Source: Peromyscus leucopus
Taxonomy: Eukaryota; Chordata; Mammalia; Rodentia; Cricetidae
Length of the DNA stretch: 64,000 nt
Assembly (NCBI RefSeq): GCF_004664715.2
Contig: NC_051063.1
Coordinates: forward strand, 144,921,319-144,985,318
Reading direction: 5' to 3'
Under the pieces are notes generated by a model. It saw nothing but the letters and a program-made list of their open reading frames with translations, had not been told where the DNA came from and made no database searches. The position numbers and the translations under genes are program-made. Shown piece by piece: positions 12,024 through 24,700 of this stretch. Within the stretch, counting starts at the first letter, position 1, and each line of letters opens with the position of its first letter.

Positions 12024-12191
12024 CGGCCGGGCGGTGGTGGCCCATGCCTTTAATCCCAGCACTCCAGAGGCAGAGCCAGGTGGATCTCTGTGAGTTCGAG
12101 GCCAGCCTGGTCTACAGAACAAGTTCCAGGACAGGCACCAAAACTACACAGAGAAACCCTGTCTAAAAAGAAAAAAAAAAAGAAAGAAAGA
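12024..12191 (+). repeat. B1 SINE
   Basis: GCCGGGCGGTGGTGGCCCAT ... CACAGAGAAACCCTGTCT then an A/G tail. An imperfect 14-bp target duplication (AAGTTTTAAATGGT / AAGTTATAAATGGT) flanks it. Confidence 0.95.
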
Positions 12192-12710
12192 AAGTTATAA
12201 ATGGTTGTTTTGGAATGTTGTTATAAAAAGTACCTAAGTACTAATTCTTAAATAAGAAAAAGGTGCTAGCATTTGTGAGCGATGCCTTCTTAGTGAGAAG
12301 TTTAAAAACCTGAAGGCCTGTGAGTCAAGAAGGTATCGGACCATCCAGGACCGCTTTCCCAGTGACTTCCCACCATAGGTGTGTGAATCTGGTACCTCCA
12401 CGAACATAGAGCCGAATTTCGGGGCCTTCCCGAGATGGGTGCTGAAGCCAGAGCCCACCTTGTACTGTACATCAGCCGGCAGCTGCGGGCCAAGGCTGGG
12501 GAGGGGCTTGCAGTCTTTGCTTCTCAGCAAACATGGAGAAGAAATGGATAATCGATTCAGTGATGATCACCTGGTGACAACCATCATTACTGTGATGGAA
12601 GTAGCAACAGTGTTTGCTGTATTTATTCGGTAGGCTTTTCTGCATGAACCCAACAGAACACGGAAAGCAGTGGGGTTTTGACAAAGAATACTCTGTATCA
12701 CATAATCCTT

Positions 12711-12766
12711 GTGTGTGTGTGTGTGTGTGTGTGTGCGTGCGTGTGCGTGTGCGTGTGCGTGTGCGT

Positions 12767-12821
<55 letters not shown>

Positions 12822-12830
12822 CATGCAGGT
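12711..12830. repeat. Compound TG / GTGTGC microsatellite
   Basis: TG run, then six GTGTGC-type hexamers, then TG run. Confidence 0.97.
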
Positions 12831-12970
12831 CCACAAATGTATGCAGGGGTGATGCAAGTGTGTGCATATACGTAGAGGCCAGAGGACTACCTGGTGGGTA
12901 TCATCTTCAAAAAGCCCACCCACTTCCCATGAGACCTTTTTTGTTTTGAATTTTGACTTTTTTACTTTAA

Positions 12971-13124
12971 TTTTTTTTTTTCAAAACAGGGTTTCTCTGT
13001 GTAGTTTTGGTGCCTGTCCTGGAACTCACTCTGTAGACCAGGCTGGCCTCAAACCCACAGAGATCCGCCTGGCTCTGCCTCCCGAGTGCCGGGATTAAAG
13101 GCGTCCACCACCACCGCCTGGCTG
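12971..13124 (-). repeat. B1 SINE
   Basis: Full reverse B1 with the GGTGCCTGTCCTGGAACTCA variant and a T-rich tail. Confidence 0.94.
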
Positions 13125-13127
13125 GCT

Positions 13128-13296
13128 TTTGACTTTTTAGCCCCAGGGCTCCTCTTGTCTTTACCTCTCCCAGTGCTGGGGTGACAGGCATGCATCACCA
13201 CGCTTGGGATTTGTATGTGGTTGCTGGGAATTGAACCTGGGTTCTCACACTTCTAAGATAAACACTTTACTGACTGAGACATCTCCCCAACCCCCC
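13128..13296 (-). repeat. B4-type composite SINE
   Basis: B1-like half (CCAGTGCTGGGGTGACAGGC) followed by an ID-like half (GGGAATTGAACCTGGGTTCT ... GACTGAGACATCTCCCCAAC). Confidence 0.75.
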
Positions 13297-13436
13297 AAGG
13301 CACTTCATCTTTGAGTCCTTGAACCCTGACTAGGGCAGCGAGAGAATGAAGAAAAGACACAAGGACACACAGAAAAGCTGGAATCAGATGAAAAAGTGGC
13401 AGCACCCCAGAAGCTCAGCTCATTTATTATATACAA

Positions 13437-13700
13437 TGTACAGGGAAGGTTGATTAATGCACACAGCTGAACAGGGAGGTGGGATGTATGTATCCAGCTG
13501 AACAGGGAGGTGGGATGTATGTATTCAGCTGAACAGGGAGGTGGGATGTATGGGCACTCTGAACATGGAGGCGGGGTGCATGTGTCCATCTGAACAGGGA
13601 GGCGGGGTGTATGTGTACATCTGAACAGAGAGGTGGGATGTATGTGCACTCTGAACAGGGAGGCAGGAAGTATGTGTCCAGCTGAACAGAGAGACAGGTT
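13437..13700. repeat. Minisatellite, 30/31-bp unit, about 8.5 copies
   Basis: Units begin CTGAACAGGGAGG at 13467, 13498, 13529, 13559, 13590, 13621, 13651 and 13682, with a degenerate unit before the first. Unit lengths run 31, 31, 30, 31, 31, 30, 31; both 30-bp units end GCACT, suggesting a 92-bp higher-order unit. Confidence 0.95.
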
Positions 13701-14760
13701 AGGCTGATCTGGGTAGGCCCAGTCTTTGTAGGGGAGCAGTCTTCAGACTAATCTGGTGGGTTGCAGGGGAAGATATGGTGGACGTTTTCTATCACACTCT
13801 CAACATCCACACAAGGATCGGAGGAAGCATTTCCCCTCCCTCTGAGTTTCCGCACAGGAAGGCTTTGCCATCAGCCTAAGCAGGGGAAGGCTTTGCCTCG
13901 CCCATGGGTGAAGGCACTGGGGTCCTGGACATGGCTGTGCCCATGTCACCAGCATACATTCTGTCCAGACTTCTCTTGCTCCCTACGTCACAGAGTTGCC
14001 ACTTACCTGTGAGGAGTAGAAGTCTGAAGTAGAAGATAAGGCCCTCCCTCACTGTGTGTTTTCCTTACACATACAAACCTATGCTAACATTTAACTTACA
14101 AATTAGACGCAGTGAACGATTTCAACAATAACTAATCGATAATTAATTAGTAACTGATTAATTATTAAATTGGACAGTTATAACAATATGCTGTAATAGA
14201 CCAGCCAATATCATTTCTTAGGGACATTGTTAAGTGAAGTAAGAACATGAATACAAGAATTAGGATGCTTGCACCGTCCCTCTGATCACCAAGAGAGCTT
14301 CTGAGTGATGCAGGGGAAGGCAGTATATACAGAGTAGATACGCCGGACATGGTGATGGTCCACATCCAGACAGGACAGAGCTTAACAGTGCAAGGTTCTG
14401 TCACACTACTTCAAAACAATGTGCAATTTGGACTTACGCACTATTTACAACTAGAGTTTTTCATTTAATATTTCCAGGCCCCACTAGCAACCATGGGTAA
14501 CTGAATGTATGGAAGCAAACTTGTTTACAAAGAGGTACAAGCATAATCTATTTATTCAGTTTACTGAAAATTTGTCTCAGTACCATATACTTAAGTTTCC
14601 TGTAAGAAAAATAATGAGTTCTAAGGGATTTCACATAACACAACCCACAGCCCCCATCCAGTCCCCCTTCTATTTTTGTACAGCCTAAGAGCCAAAAAAT
14701 AGCTTCTACACTTAACAATAGTTAAAAAATATCAAAAGAAACCATTTTATGACATTGCAA
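13701..14760. other. Unique intergenic sequence
   Basis: Nothing recognised. AT-rich around 14080-14210. Confidence 0.5.
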
Positions 14761-14776
14761 TATTATAGGAAATTTT

Positions 14777-14925
14777 TTTTTTTTCGAGACAGGGTTTCTC
14801 TGTGTAGCTTTGCGCCTTTCCTGGAGCTCTCTTGGTAGCCCAGGCTGGCCTCGAACTCACAGAGATCCACCTGGCTCTGCCTCCCGAGTCTGGGATTAAA
14901 AGTGTGCGCCACCAACGCCCAGCGC
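14777..14925 (-). repeat. B1 SINE with 16-bp TSD
   Basis: Reverse B1 (TTTCGAGACAGGGTTTCTCT, GCGCCTTTCCTGGAGCT). Perfect 16-bp target duplication TATTATAGGAAATTTT at 14761-14776 and 14926-14941. Confidence 0.97.
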
Positions 14926-14941
14926 TATTATAGGAAATTTT

Positions 14942-16140
14942 AAATCCAGCATCCATAAATAATCACTGGAGCAGGGCCAGGGCTGGTTTACATAGCATCT
15001 ATGTACATGCCCACCTCGGCAGAAACAGCTGGAGAACGGCACCGGAGGCCGTGTGATGCACAAAGCCACAAGTACTTCTTACCCAGCCCTTTACCGAGAC
15101 TTTGGCACTGCCCCCACTTGGGTTACAAGGGAGTAAGAGCAATGACTCTCAAATATGAAGTGACGTTTTTTGGAGAATCAGTTAGTGCTTTGACAAGAAG
15201 CAATTTGGCTATGGGCCGTGTGACTGACAAAGGAGATAAGTAGTCGGTCTGGGAGCAGAGATGTCTGATGTAGGGGAGGGCTATGTTAACATTCTTTTTG
15301 AAATGATTGCTGCTTTCTTGATGATTGATTTCTCTCCCCATCCCCTGCAGGAATTTGATCAGTTTGATGAAATTTCATTGATGTCAACTATATGATTATC
15401 TGTGTCCTATCCTAAGAGCCATTTGACTCAAAGACAACACACAGCCCTTTTAATCCTTTCTCTTGTTTAAGCAGGAAGTCACCACTCAACAGTAAGGAAT
15501 TTAAAACAAATCCCACAAAGTTTCACGTTTGGTTTAAAATGTGAAGTATTTGTAGTCTGGGGAGAGTATCATCTTGGCTGTCCCCAGTGAGAACACATGG
15601 CTTGCTTTCCGGTTCAGTAAGAGGGTTGCACCTTACCCTGGAGTCAAATATAATTACAAATATTCCCCTCTGGGGAATGTCTTCTAAGGTTTTCACGCTT
15701 TCTGTGAACTCAAACATCTCCCCCTTTGCCTTCCGCAGTTCTCAGGCTTACTGTATTTCATCAGCCTAAAGACGGTGTTGGAGATCTGCAATTGTGAGAG
15801 ACCATTTGTTTTTACAGCGGAAGAAGAAAGGACAGAGCAGAGGCCAGACCTGAAAACCCAGGCCTCTCTGAGCTCTTCTCATCTCAGAGAAAGACATGGG
15901 TTTCTCATTGTTGTTTGCAAGTCGGGATGAATACAGTAGTGGACACAGCATTGTGACTAACTAAAATATCAGTTAGGGATTTTTAATAACTTCATTACAA
16001 AGTAGAAAAAAACATTAGGGCAGGAGAATAGGAATTGAATTATGGGGAAAGTGAAAATTCCTTGATGCATTCCAGTTTAAGGTAAAATAAAAATGACTTG
16101 TGTCAAATCCCAAAACAAAAACAAACAAATGAAAACTAAT
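14942..16140. other. Unique intergenic sequence
   Basis: No repeat or gene recognised. Confidence 0.5.
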
Positions 16141-16145
16141 AATGC

Positions 16146-16260
16146 CATCCCAGCTTGGTAGCATGGATCCACAATCCCAACTGTTTTGAGAGGTGGGACA
16201 CAAGTGTCACCTAAGTCCAAGCGTTCTGGGCTAGCTTGTGCAACACATCAAGACCCTTTC
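16146..16260 (+). repeat. Old 7SL-derived SINE fragment
   Basis: CCAGCTTGGTAGCATGGATC ... CAATCCCAACTGTTTTGAGA ... CAAGACCCTTTCTAAA, running into an AAT tail. Strongly diverged. Confidence 0.45.
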
Positions 16261-16261
16261 T

Positions 16262-16262
16262 A

Positions 16263-16305
<43 letters not shown>

Positions 16306-16306
16306 G
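16262..16306. repeat. AAT microsatellite
   Basis: About 14 AAT units. Confidence 0.97.
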
Positions 16307-16436
16307 AGGTGACAGTCTCATTATCAAGAGAGTAGTATTGTTCCTAACTAGTAATTGCAGTGAAGGGAAATGCTTTCTCCAAGCATAATAAGCGTTAGTA
16401 AACAGGGTCACAGACTTGGTGACATGTTTTTGTTTG

Positions 16437-16593
16437 TTTGTTTGCTTGCTTGCTTTTGGAGACAGGGTTTATCTGTATAGTGCTGGCTATTCTGGAACTC
16501 ACTCTGTAGACCAGGGTGACCTCAAACTCAAAGATCCGCCTGCCTCTGCCTCTCTGGTGCTTGGAATAAAGGTGTGCGCCACCAAGCCCAGTG
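16437..16593 (-). repeat. B1 SINE
   Basis: GAGACAGGGTTTATCTGTAT ... GGAATAAAGGTGTGCGCCAC with a TTTG/TTGC tail. Confidence 0.9.
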
Positions 16594-17011
16594 ACTTGGT
16601 GGTGTGTGACCTCAGCACTACCAGCATCCGTGGACATTTTGTCAGCTGCCTTAACTGTGACAGGGAAACACATCCCTCCTAACAGAAATATGTAAAGGCC
16701 GCTCACCAGGGAGGGCAGCTCATAGAGGGGTTGGACAAACGTCTACAAAAGCCAACAGGAGTGTGAAAAACTAGGACCCTCCACCTCCAACCCTGCCTCA
16801 GCCAGGCCCAGTGTGAAGCTCTCTGAGCTCCTCTAGAGCCTGGTTGGCCTCAGCCTCCCGGGGAAAGTGGCAGCGGAAAGCTGGCTTTCCGACCTGTTCC
16901 CAGGTAACAAGAAGCCAGGGCCCCACTCCAGGGGCCAATTAAGAGGAAGGTCTCACGTGAGGCTGAGTCCTGAGCAGGGATCCCAATTAACAGGCTATAC
17001 TTTAAAAACGG

Positions 17012-17087
17012 AGGGGGAAGGGAGGAGGAGGAGAAGGAGAAAGGGTGAGAAAGGGAGGGGGAGAAGGGGGAAGAGTGGGGGGGGAGG

Positions 17088-17118
<31 letters not shown>
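17012..17118 (+). repeat. Purine tract (GA-rich)
   Basis: Over 100 bases nearly all A/G, ending in a GA dinucleotide run. Confidence 0.95.
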
Positions 17119-18059
17119 CCAATTAAGTAGTTACAACTGCTGGGTGGGTCTCAGTAGATCCCCGGGGCACAGGGAACTTCCCGAAAACTGAAGGGCACGT
17201 TCCTTGACGCTCCTTGCGCTCTACTGGCTCCCCACGGCCTCACCCAGATGGGGAAAGGAAGTTATGTGTGTTGTTTCTCTATTCCACATCCTTTGAAAGA
17301 GTGTTTTCAGTTTGAAAAAACGTTAGTAGTATTTTTGAAAGGCCATCGTGCTGCATAAGACATCAATAGAACTGGCCCAAACGTTAGCTTTCTTGTTATT
17401 GTATCGCTGACATCATAGAAAAGCGCCCAGGTGCCTCTAGAACGCAGAAAGATGCCCCGACTGTGGATGACATCGGGTGGCACTTTTGCCAGGGAGCGCA
17501 GTGGGAAGCACTTCACAGACAGGATGAAACAGTCGCGAAGCCAGCAGACATCAGCCAGCTGGTGAGCCCCTGTCGCTCCAGGCTGATGCAGCTGGGGACA
17601 TGCGTGGGAGGCAGGAGGATGCTCCACATATGCGGGCGGGGGTGAGCCCCACGCCGCAGAACAAGAAAACTCAGGCGCTGAGATTAATTTGACAGTGGGC
17701 CTGTGAGGTCTAGGCAGCAGGTGCTTGCCACCAACGCCTACAGCCAGCTTCTAGTGAGTGCTTTCTGAGTGTTTGGTTGCTTGTTTAAATGTTTTGCCGA
17801 ATTCAAGATTAATCACGAACCAAGCTAACACTTTCCAAACACCTGGGACTACTCTGGGCAGCAGGGGTTTCTCCGGGGGTGGAGGGTAAGGGGGAGGATG
17901 AAGGTAGGTGCAAACAACAGTGTCCCGGGTCCTAGTTTGAGCTGCTATTTGAGTCGTGGGACAGGGTCAAGCACTTTGATGCCATGCATCCTACGGAACC
18001 AACTAAGTAAGCTGAGTCCAGTGACCCACTAGGTTCCAGAGTCCAGAGGCCACCAGTTC
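17119..18059. other. Unique sequence upstream of the Pgpep1l promoter
   Basis: No repeats. Some CpG-containing stretches (17.45-17.65 kb); could contain non-coding 5' exons, none recognised. Confidence 0.4.
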
Positions 18060-18166
18060 TGCTCCCGAGGGCGTGGCCTTGCCACACTCCCCACGTGGTC
18101 CTTGCCTTTCCCCCCTCCCGGATCGCGGCTGGCCCAGCCCCCACCAGCCTAGCTCAGCCGGGCCTC
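18060..18166 (+). promoter_or_regulatory. Pgpep1l: Candidate proximal promoter / 5' UTR of Pgpep1l
   Basis: GC-rich unique sequence directly upstream of the Pgpep1l ATG. It holds a GC-box/KLF-like GGGCGTGG at 18069-18076 and a palindromic E-box CACGTG at 18092-18097. There is no clear TATA box. No in-frame ATG precedes the chosen start. The transcription start is not determinable from sequence alone. Confidence 0.45.
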
Positions 18167-18200
18167 ATGGATTCGCAGTCGCGCTGCGTGGTGGTGACCG
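18167..18200 (+). CDS. Pgpep1l: Pgpep1l coding exon 1
   Basis: ATG followed by [12 protein letters not shown], the first half of the family's N-terminal VVVTGFGPF signature. The exon ends in the first base of the Gly codon at a CCG|GTAAGC donor (phase 1). Confidence 0.9.
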
Positions 18201-18722
18201 GTAAGCCCGCATTTCCCGGCGTTCCGGGTGGCTGCTGCTTTCTGCTGGAGCCTGGAATGCGCACTTGCTGGACACTGCTTGTAAACAGCTCTCCCAGGGG
18301 GACGTGAGTGGCAGCTGGTTGGTGGTGGTAGGAATTCCTGATGGAAGCTGACTTCCTGCTCGGCCCTATTAAAAAACGCAGGCTTTCCTGCCTCTGAGCC
18401 CCCTTCGCCACAAATAACTCGAGTGGCATGCACGGCGGTGCCCACTTGTGGCTTAGGTTCACTCAGACCGCGTTTGCCCTTCAGCCCCTTGGGGAGGAGC
18501 TCAGGCCCTAAGCCTAGGACCCAGTGGAAAGGGTAGAATTGCAGGTTCAGACAGGACAGGCCCACACCAGACTCACACTGTTCTTCACAATGACTACACG
18601 TTGATGGAGTCTGCAGTCCGACCGTCCGTGTCCCCCACCCCCCACCCCACGGTGCTCTTGCTGCTATGGGAACACTAAACTAACCACACACACACACACA
18701 CTGGTTGATACCTCTGAGCCCC

Positions 18723-18779
<57 letters not shown>

Positions 18780-19837
18780 CTAGATACCTCTGAACCCCAA
18801 AAGGGTCAGCCCGGAAGTAACGGTGGCCGCTCTACCCTCTGTCTCCCCGGCATATCTGAAGTCAGCCACGCACCTTGCCATTGTCAACAGCTGTCCCTAA
18901 GGACCGGCTCTTTGCTCACAACACTCTTATTTTTAGTTAGACACAAAAGCGACTTATTTATTTTTAGTCAGACACATTTGGCACGTTTCAAATTTTTCAA
19001 CTTGTATTTGATCAAGGGGACACAAAGGATTCCTGTCACCTGTCTTAATTAAAAGCTATTCCGGACAGTGATTCACACTATCAACCAAAAGAGAAGAGAA
19101 AAAAAGAAAATTCTTTTGAAACACTTTTATCTTTTCCCTCTAGGTTCAGAGACTGAATGGTTCAAATTGCACTTGGCTTCTTCAGGAAACCACCCATAGG
19201 CTCCGTAAAAGCTGTGCCCGTCTCAAATGAAATATGGGCACAGAAATGTACTGCCCCCTCTTGGACTCACACCTTACCCTACATTGCTCTCATCAGCCTG
19301 CAGTCGGCCCGCAAGAAGCTGGCAGTCAGGGGCCCCTGGGAAGTGCCCACGGGACTCCAGAGTGTGGCTGGCCTTTATTAGCCATGCTTTGAGGTGCCAG
19401 GGGGCAGGCTCTTCATTTAATTGGATATGCTGAGTGTGTAGATCTTGTCTTGACGATTGGCATGTAGACAGTGGTAGAAATGCAAGGACTCCAACAAACA
19501 GCCTGAAGATCAAGGTATTGGCTGGGACCAAGAGTAAAATGAGAGACCAGGTGAGCCCACACCTTTCAGGATCCCCTGATTCCACCAGATTTCCCTGGCT
19601 GATTTGCCCATTCCACTCCAAGGCAGTCTTGGTGGCGAGGCTTAGCCCAGCAAAAACAGGACCTGCTAACCTTGCTCTCTTGAGTTATTTTTTCCTAATT
19701 TAAAACAAATAAGAGATGTAGTTTTTTCAAGGCTGAGTATGATTCTAAAGCACATTATGTATATGTGGATGGATTTTTATTATTCTAGGAGAAAACTGGC
19801 TTGTTGATTTTTTTTAATCTCAACATTTTCTATGCTT

Positions 19838-19888
<51 letters not shown>

Positions 19889-21736
19889 TCTATTATGGCT
19901 GCAGGCTCCCACAGCAGCTGCAAGACTGTGTCCTATCAGTCAAAGCCAGATGGTGTTCCTGGGCTGGTGGGACAGCCTGTTGACAAGCTTTCTGTCCCTT
20001 GAGGTTTTTCTCCCTGAGAACCAATCCTGTTGGTGGGTCAAGACCCATACACTCAGCAGTTGCCAGGCGCAACTGGGTCCCCTCTCCAGCACCATCACCT
20101 ACTCTAGAGGGTCCTGGGGTCCAGGGACTTGATGTAGAATCCTGACCTTTCACAGCCTCCAATTTGTGGGGACTGGGAAACCCGCTGAGAGAATCAGGGG
20201 AGGAACTCAAACCCTCAGTCATACTCCAAATACGACAATGCTGACCCTACCTGCACCCCAACCTGAGATGAGTGTCCTCCTTTGTAACAGGCCAAGCTGA
20301 CAGGCTAGCCTCCCCCGACAGGAGGTCACACACTTTTCATTTTAGAAATAGTATAGATCAAGAGGAAACTGTAGAGAAATATAGAGAGAGCTCCTTAAGG
20401 CTTTCACCGGAGTCACCTGATCCTGAAGGTGGAGGCGGGGAGAGGGCGGGGAAGGGGAAAGGAGAGAGGGCTTGGGAGATGAGAACGGGTGCAGGCACTC
20501 GACAACAGCCCCATACCATTTCCACCAGTGTGCGGCTCCCTGGAATCGCCTCCACCATCAAGCTGTATAACCACAACCCCCCTCCATGTACTCCTTGGCA
20601 GCTTCTTCTACATCCTCCCCCCATCCTAACACTAGGCGTGTGGTCCAGATTCATTTCGATGTGATCAAATATCCAGACCCAAAAACCCAACCCACCCACC
20701 AAGCAAACAAACAAACAATGCTCCCCCCCTTCCCCCGAGAAAATCCACAGAAACAAACAAAACCCCAAACCAACTACTTAGCGGATAAAGGAGTTTATTT
20801 CAATTTACAACCCCAGGTTACAGTCCATCCTCATGGGGAAGTCGGAGCAGGAACTTCAGACAGCCAGTCCCGGCATATCGACAGCCAAGAAGAGAGAGAA
20901 ATGCATGCGTGCTTGCTCTCTTGTGCTCGCCCGGCTTGATTGCGCCATTCTTGTATGGTTCAGGACCCACAGCCTAGGGAATGGCGCAGCCCGCAGCATG
21001 CTGGGTCTCCCCATATCTGTTAACAAGACAGTCCCCCAGCAGACATGCCTACAAGCCGGCCCCATGTTGACAATCCTTCACTGGTTGACAAAGCTGACCA
21101 CCACAGAGTTAGTTTTCCTGTTGATCATGTTGTTATCACGGAATGTCTGTCAGGAACTGTAGACAGAGGAGATATTTAGCTCTGGTCAGAAGTTTCAGCC
21201 CACCGTGGCTAGCACCATCATATCGGAGCCCGTGGTGAGGGAGAGCATCATGGCGACAGAGGAAAGTAGAGGAGAGGGCTGTTTCTCTGATGGTGGACAG
21301 GAAGCAGCGTGGAACAGTGAGAGGAACGGGTTCGGGCAAGAGAGAGCCTCAAGGAAATGCTCCCAGTGACCCCTTCCTCCAACCAGGCCCTATCTTCTAC
21401 CTCAAAGTAGTCTATTCAAATTTTAAACCATCAAAAAATGAAAATTTTGAGCCGGGCGGTGGTGGCGCATGCCTTTAATCCCAGCACTCGGGAGGCAGAG
21501 CCAGGTGGATCTTTGTGAGTTCGAGGCCAGCCTGGGCTACCAAGTGAGCTCCAGGAAAGGTGCAAAGCTACACAGAGAAACCCTGTCTTGAAAAACCAAA
21601 AAGAAAACAACTGAGAAAAAGCAACTAACACAGCTTGGATTTCAGTTCAACATCTGTGTACACTTGTTCGTAGTCTCTCTACCATGGAAGTGGATAGCCC
21701 CCTTTTGTTTATTTATTTATTTGTTAGGTATTGTGA

Positions 21737-21793
<57 letters not shown>

Positions 21794-24700
21794 CGAGCAC
21801 ATGCACGCGCCTGCGCCATGTATGTTTGGGTGCCTGTAGAGGTCAGAAGAGGGCAACAGATCTCCTGGAGTTACAGATAGCCGTGAGGCTCCACACATGG
21901 ATGCTGGGAACCAAACAGGTCCTCTGGAAGAGCAGCATGGTGGGTTAGCTTTGCTATCCACTTGATCCCCCTGAAAAGAGGGACCCTCAACTGAACTGCC
22001 TCCATCAGACTCGTCTGTGCACATGTCTGGGGCATTTTTTTGGATGGCTAATTGATAAAGGAGGGTCTGGCCCACTATTGGCAGTGCCACTGGGCATGTA
22101 GTCGTGGGTTATATAAGCAAGCCGGTTAAAAAGCATCCGTCTGTGGTCCCTGCCTCCAGGTTCCTCCCTTGAATGCCTGCCTCGTTGACTTCCCTTGATG
22201 CTGGGGAGTAACCTATAAACCACACCCACCCTCTAGTCCCCAAGTTGGTTTGGGGCAGTGTTTCTCAGGGCAACTGCAACCTTGGAGCAGCAGGAAACAC
22301 TCTTAACCTCTGAGGCATCTCTCCAGCACCCCCCTACACACACCCTTTTCTTTTGGACTCCCCTACTGGGCTTCATACAGAGAACCCTGAGGACGTACCC
22401 AGATTAGCAAGGTTGCAGGCATTCTCTGGGTCCTACAGAACTTGTCACTAAGTGGCCTGGGCTGGCTAGGACAAACCCCTGGGTATCTTTGGTTTCAGGT
22501 TTTGGACCCTTCAGACAGCACCTGGTGAATTCCAGCTGGGAAGCCGTAAAGGTAAATCCTGCCCCAGGCCAAGCTGGCTCCTTCCTTTCTGGGGCTGTTG
22601 AGAAACCCCAGGGCATGAGACTCCTAGTAACCAGCATCACCTCGGAGGGAGGACAAGCTGGTGACCCCGGAAGAAAGGCTTGTCTTTGGCCCTCGCGTGG
22701 TGTGACTTGCGTGGCCAAATTCTTCTTCCATTTGTGGCTAAGGGACACTCCTAGGTGGGATACACAAGTCCCAGGGTAGGCGCTTTGCACCTAGAACTAA
22801 GTCCTTGTCCTCTCCTCTGGGTGGTGGGCCTGGGGAAAGCCATCCTCACCAGCTTGAGTCCTCACTCATGCTCCAGGAGGGGATGCCAAAGCCTGTGTTG
22901 CTGGGCTTCCCCGAGGACCCGAGGTGAGTGTGCAAGGCTGCTTTGTGTGAGATGGTGTGAGACTCAGAGTGAGCACTTAATAAATGGTCATTCCTGTCAA
23001 CGGCATGCTTGCTTTTAAGGATGTGACTGACTTGAAGAAGGCATGTCCTCTGACTGCCCACTGTCCACAAGGAGGCCCGGTGGGTGTCCCTGACCTTCCG
23101 AGGCCTCCCTGGGCCAGTTGTCTGCCCTCAGTCCTCACGTGGGGGTCACTTAGATATTCACAGCTGCCTGTCCACACTTGGCTTTCGATTTCACACCCCT
23201 GTTGGGTCCAGCCAAATGTGGGGGCTGGAGTCCCTTCTCAGGGTTTCCCAGTCAAGCTGAACACGCAGCAAAGCTGCTAAGGTACTAACGCACCCGAGGC
23301 AGCCACGGCATTGATTTTGTGGTCTGTCCACACAAAGGCAGGCGGGAGACCTTTGACCCTCGAGTTAGCTTTTAGGCTTTTGTTTTTCCAATCACGAAAA
23401 AGCTCAGAGAACTTTGGGCTTCCTGCCAAGCCTCACCGTACCACACAAGGTAACAGAGAGGCCAGGACCCGGCTTTCATGAGCTCCTGGCTTTCTGCAGC
23501 TGGTCCCCGATCAGCAGGACTTCTGTCAAGTCCCCAGTGGACCCAGCCCCTTCTGTTTCTTTCTGCAGCCATGAACAGTGCAAAAGAGGCCGGCTGCTTC
23601 TGGTTCTCCGCTCAGTTCCCACAGTTGCAAGGAGAGGGAGGCAAACGAGCTACCCCAACTTTTCAGTGCCTCAGTTTCCCTCCCTTTTTTAAAAATGTAT
23701 AAGTGAATATGGTGATGGTTAAGGAGGTCACTTAAAGTCCCAGGGACAGCTTGCGCATGCTGATGGAGCTCACAGTCCGCTGCCACCAGAAGGCTTTTCT
23801 GTTAGACAGGTTCGCAGCAGCAGGCACATGGGATGAGATGGGCAGATCAGCACAGGAAATGGAAGAATGGTGAGGATTACTTGGGAGGCTCAAGGCTCAT
23901 TAAGGTTAGTGAGCCAGAGCAGAAAGAGACAGTCTGGGAATTCCAGGAAGCAGCAGCAGGGTAGCAGACTGGATGCTCTGAGGGGCAAGCTGCTGTATAT
24001 AGCCAGACGTGCAGAAAGCCAAGGATAGCTCTGAGGAGCAAACACTCACTCGCACGCACGCGCACACACACACACGCACGCACGCACGCACGCACGCACA
24101 CACGCATGCTACCGGCTGAGAGAAGTGAGCATACACAGGAAAGGCTGGTGAGGACAAGTTCTATGTTGATGACTGGAGATGTGACTTAGTTGGTAAAGCA
24201 TTTGCCTGGCATGCATGCAGGCCTGGGTACCATCCCCAGCACGACATAAAATCAGGCATAGTGGACTATATCTGTATTCCCAGGACTGGGGAGGAAGTAG
24301 GATCCGAAGTTCAAGGTTATCCTCAGCTATACAGTGAGTATGAGGCCACCTTGGCCCATGTAAAACCCTATCTCACCGGGCGGCCTTTAATCCCAGCAAT
24401 TCGGAGGCTGAGCCAGGAGGATTTCTGTGAGTTCAAGGCCAGCCTGGTCTACACAGTGAAATCTAAGACAGTCAGGACCATACACAGAGACCCTGTCTCA
24501 AAATAAATAAACACAAAACCAAACACATGACGATAATAAAATAGAGCTAAAACTGAAATGTCTTTTAAAGGAATATGAGCTATCAATTCCCAGCCTAAGA
24601 TCACCAGATACACAAGAAAACAACCTAACATGTAGAAAAATCAGTAGAAGCCAGTTTAAAAAACAGAATTATAGGCAAAAATTTAAAAACAGTCAGAGAA

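Larger units (their letters stand above)
18201..22498 (+). other. Pgpep1l: Pgpep1l intron 1
   Basis: 4.3-kb phase-1 GT-AG intron. It holds a CA repeat (18.7 kb), a TTTA repeat (19.8 kb), MaLR-type LTR fragments, one B1 and a B3 SINE interrupted by an LTR. No further exon was recognised. Confidence 0.85.

Noticed and set aside
12472..12949. Open frames of 84-131 codons on both strands with VCVCV / THTHT repeats
   Set aside because: They are translations of the TG/GTGTGC microsatellite at 12711-12830, not genes.
13305..13649. 114-codon open frame on - rich in HP/PTSLF motifs
   Set aside because: It is the 30/31-bp minisatellite translated; the peptide repeat follows the DNA repeat.
24040..24110. 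Regular CACG spacing considered as a CRISPR-like or regulatory array
   Set aside because: It is a simple dinucleotide/tetranucleotide microsatellite without spacers, in a mammalian genome.
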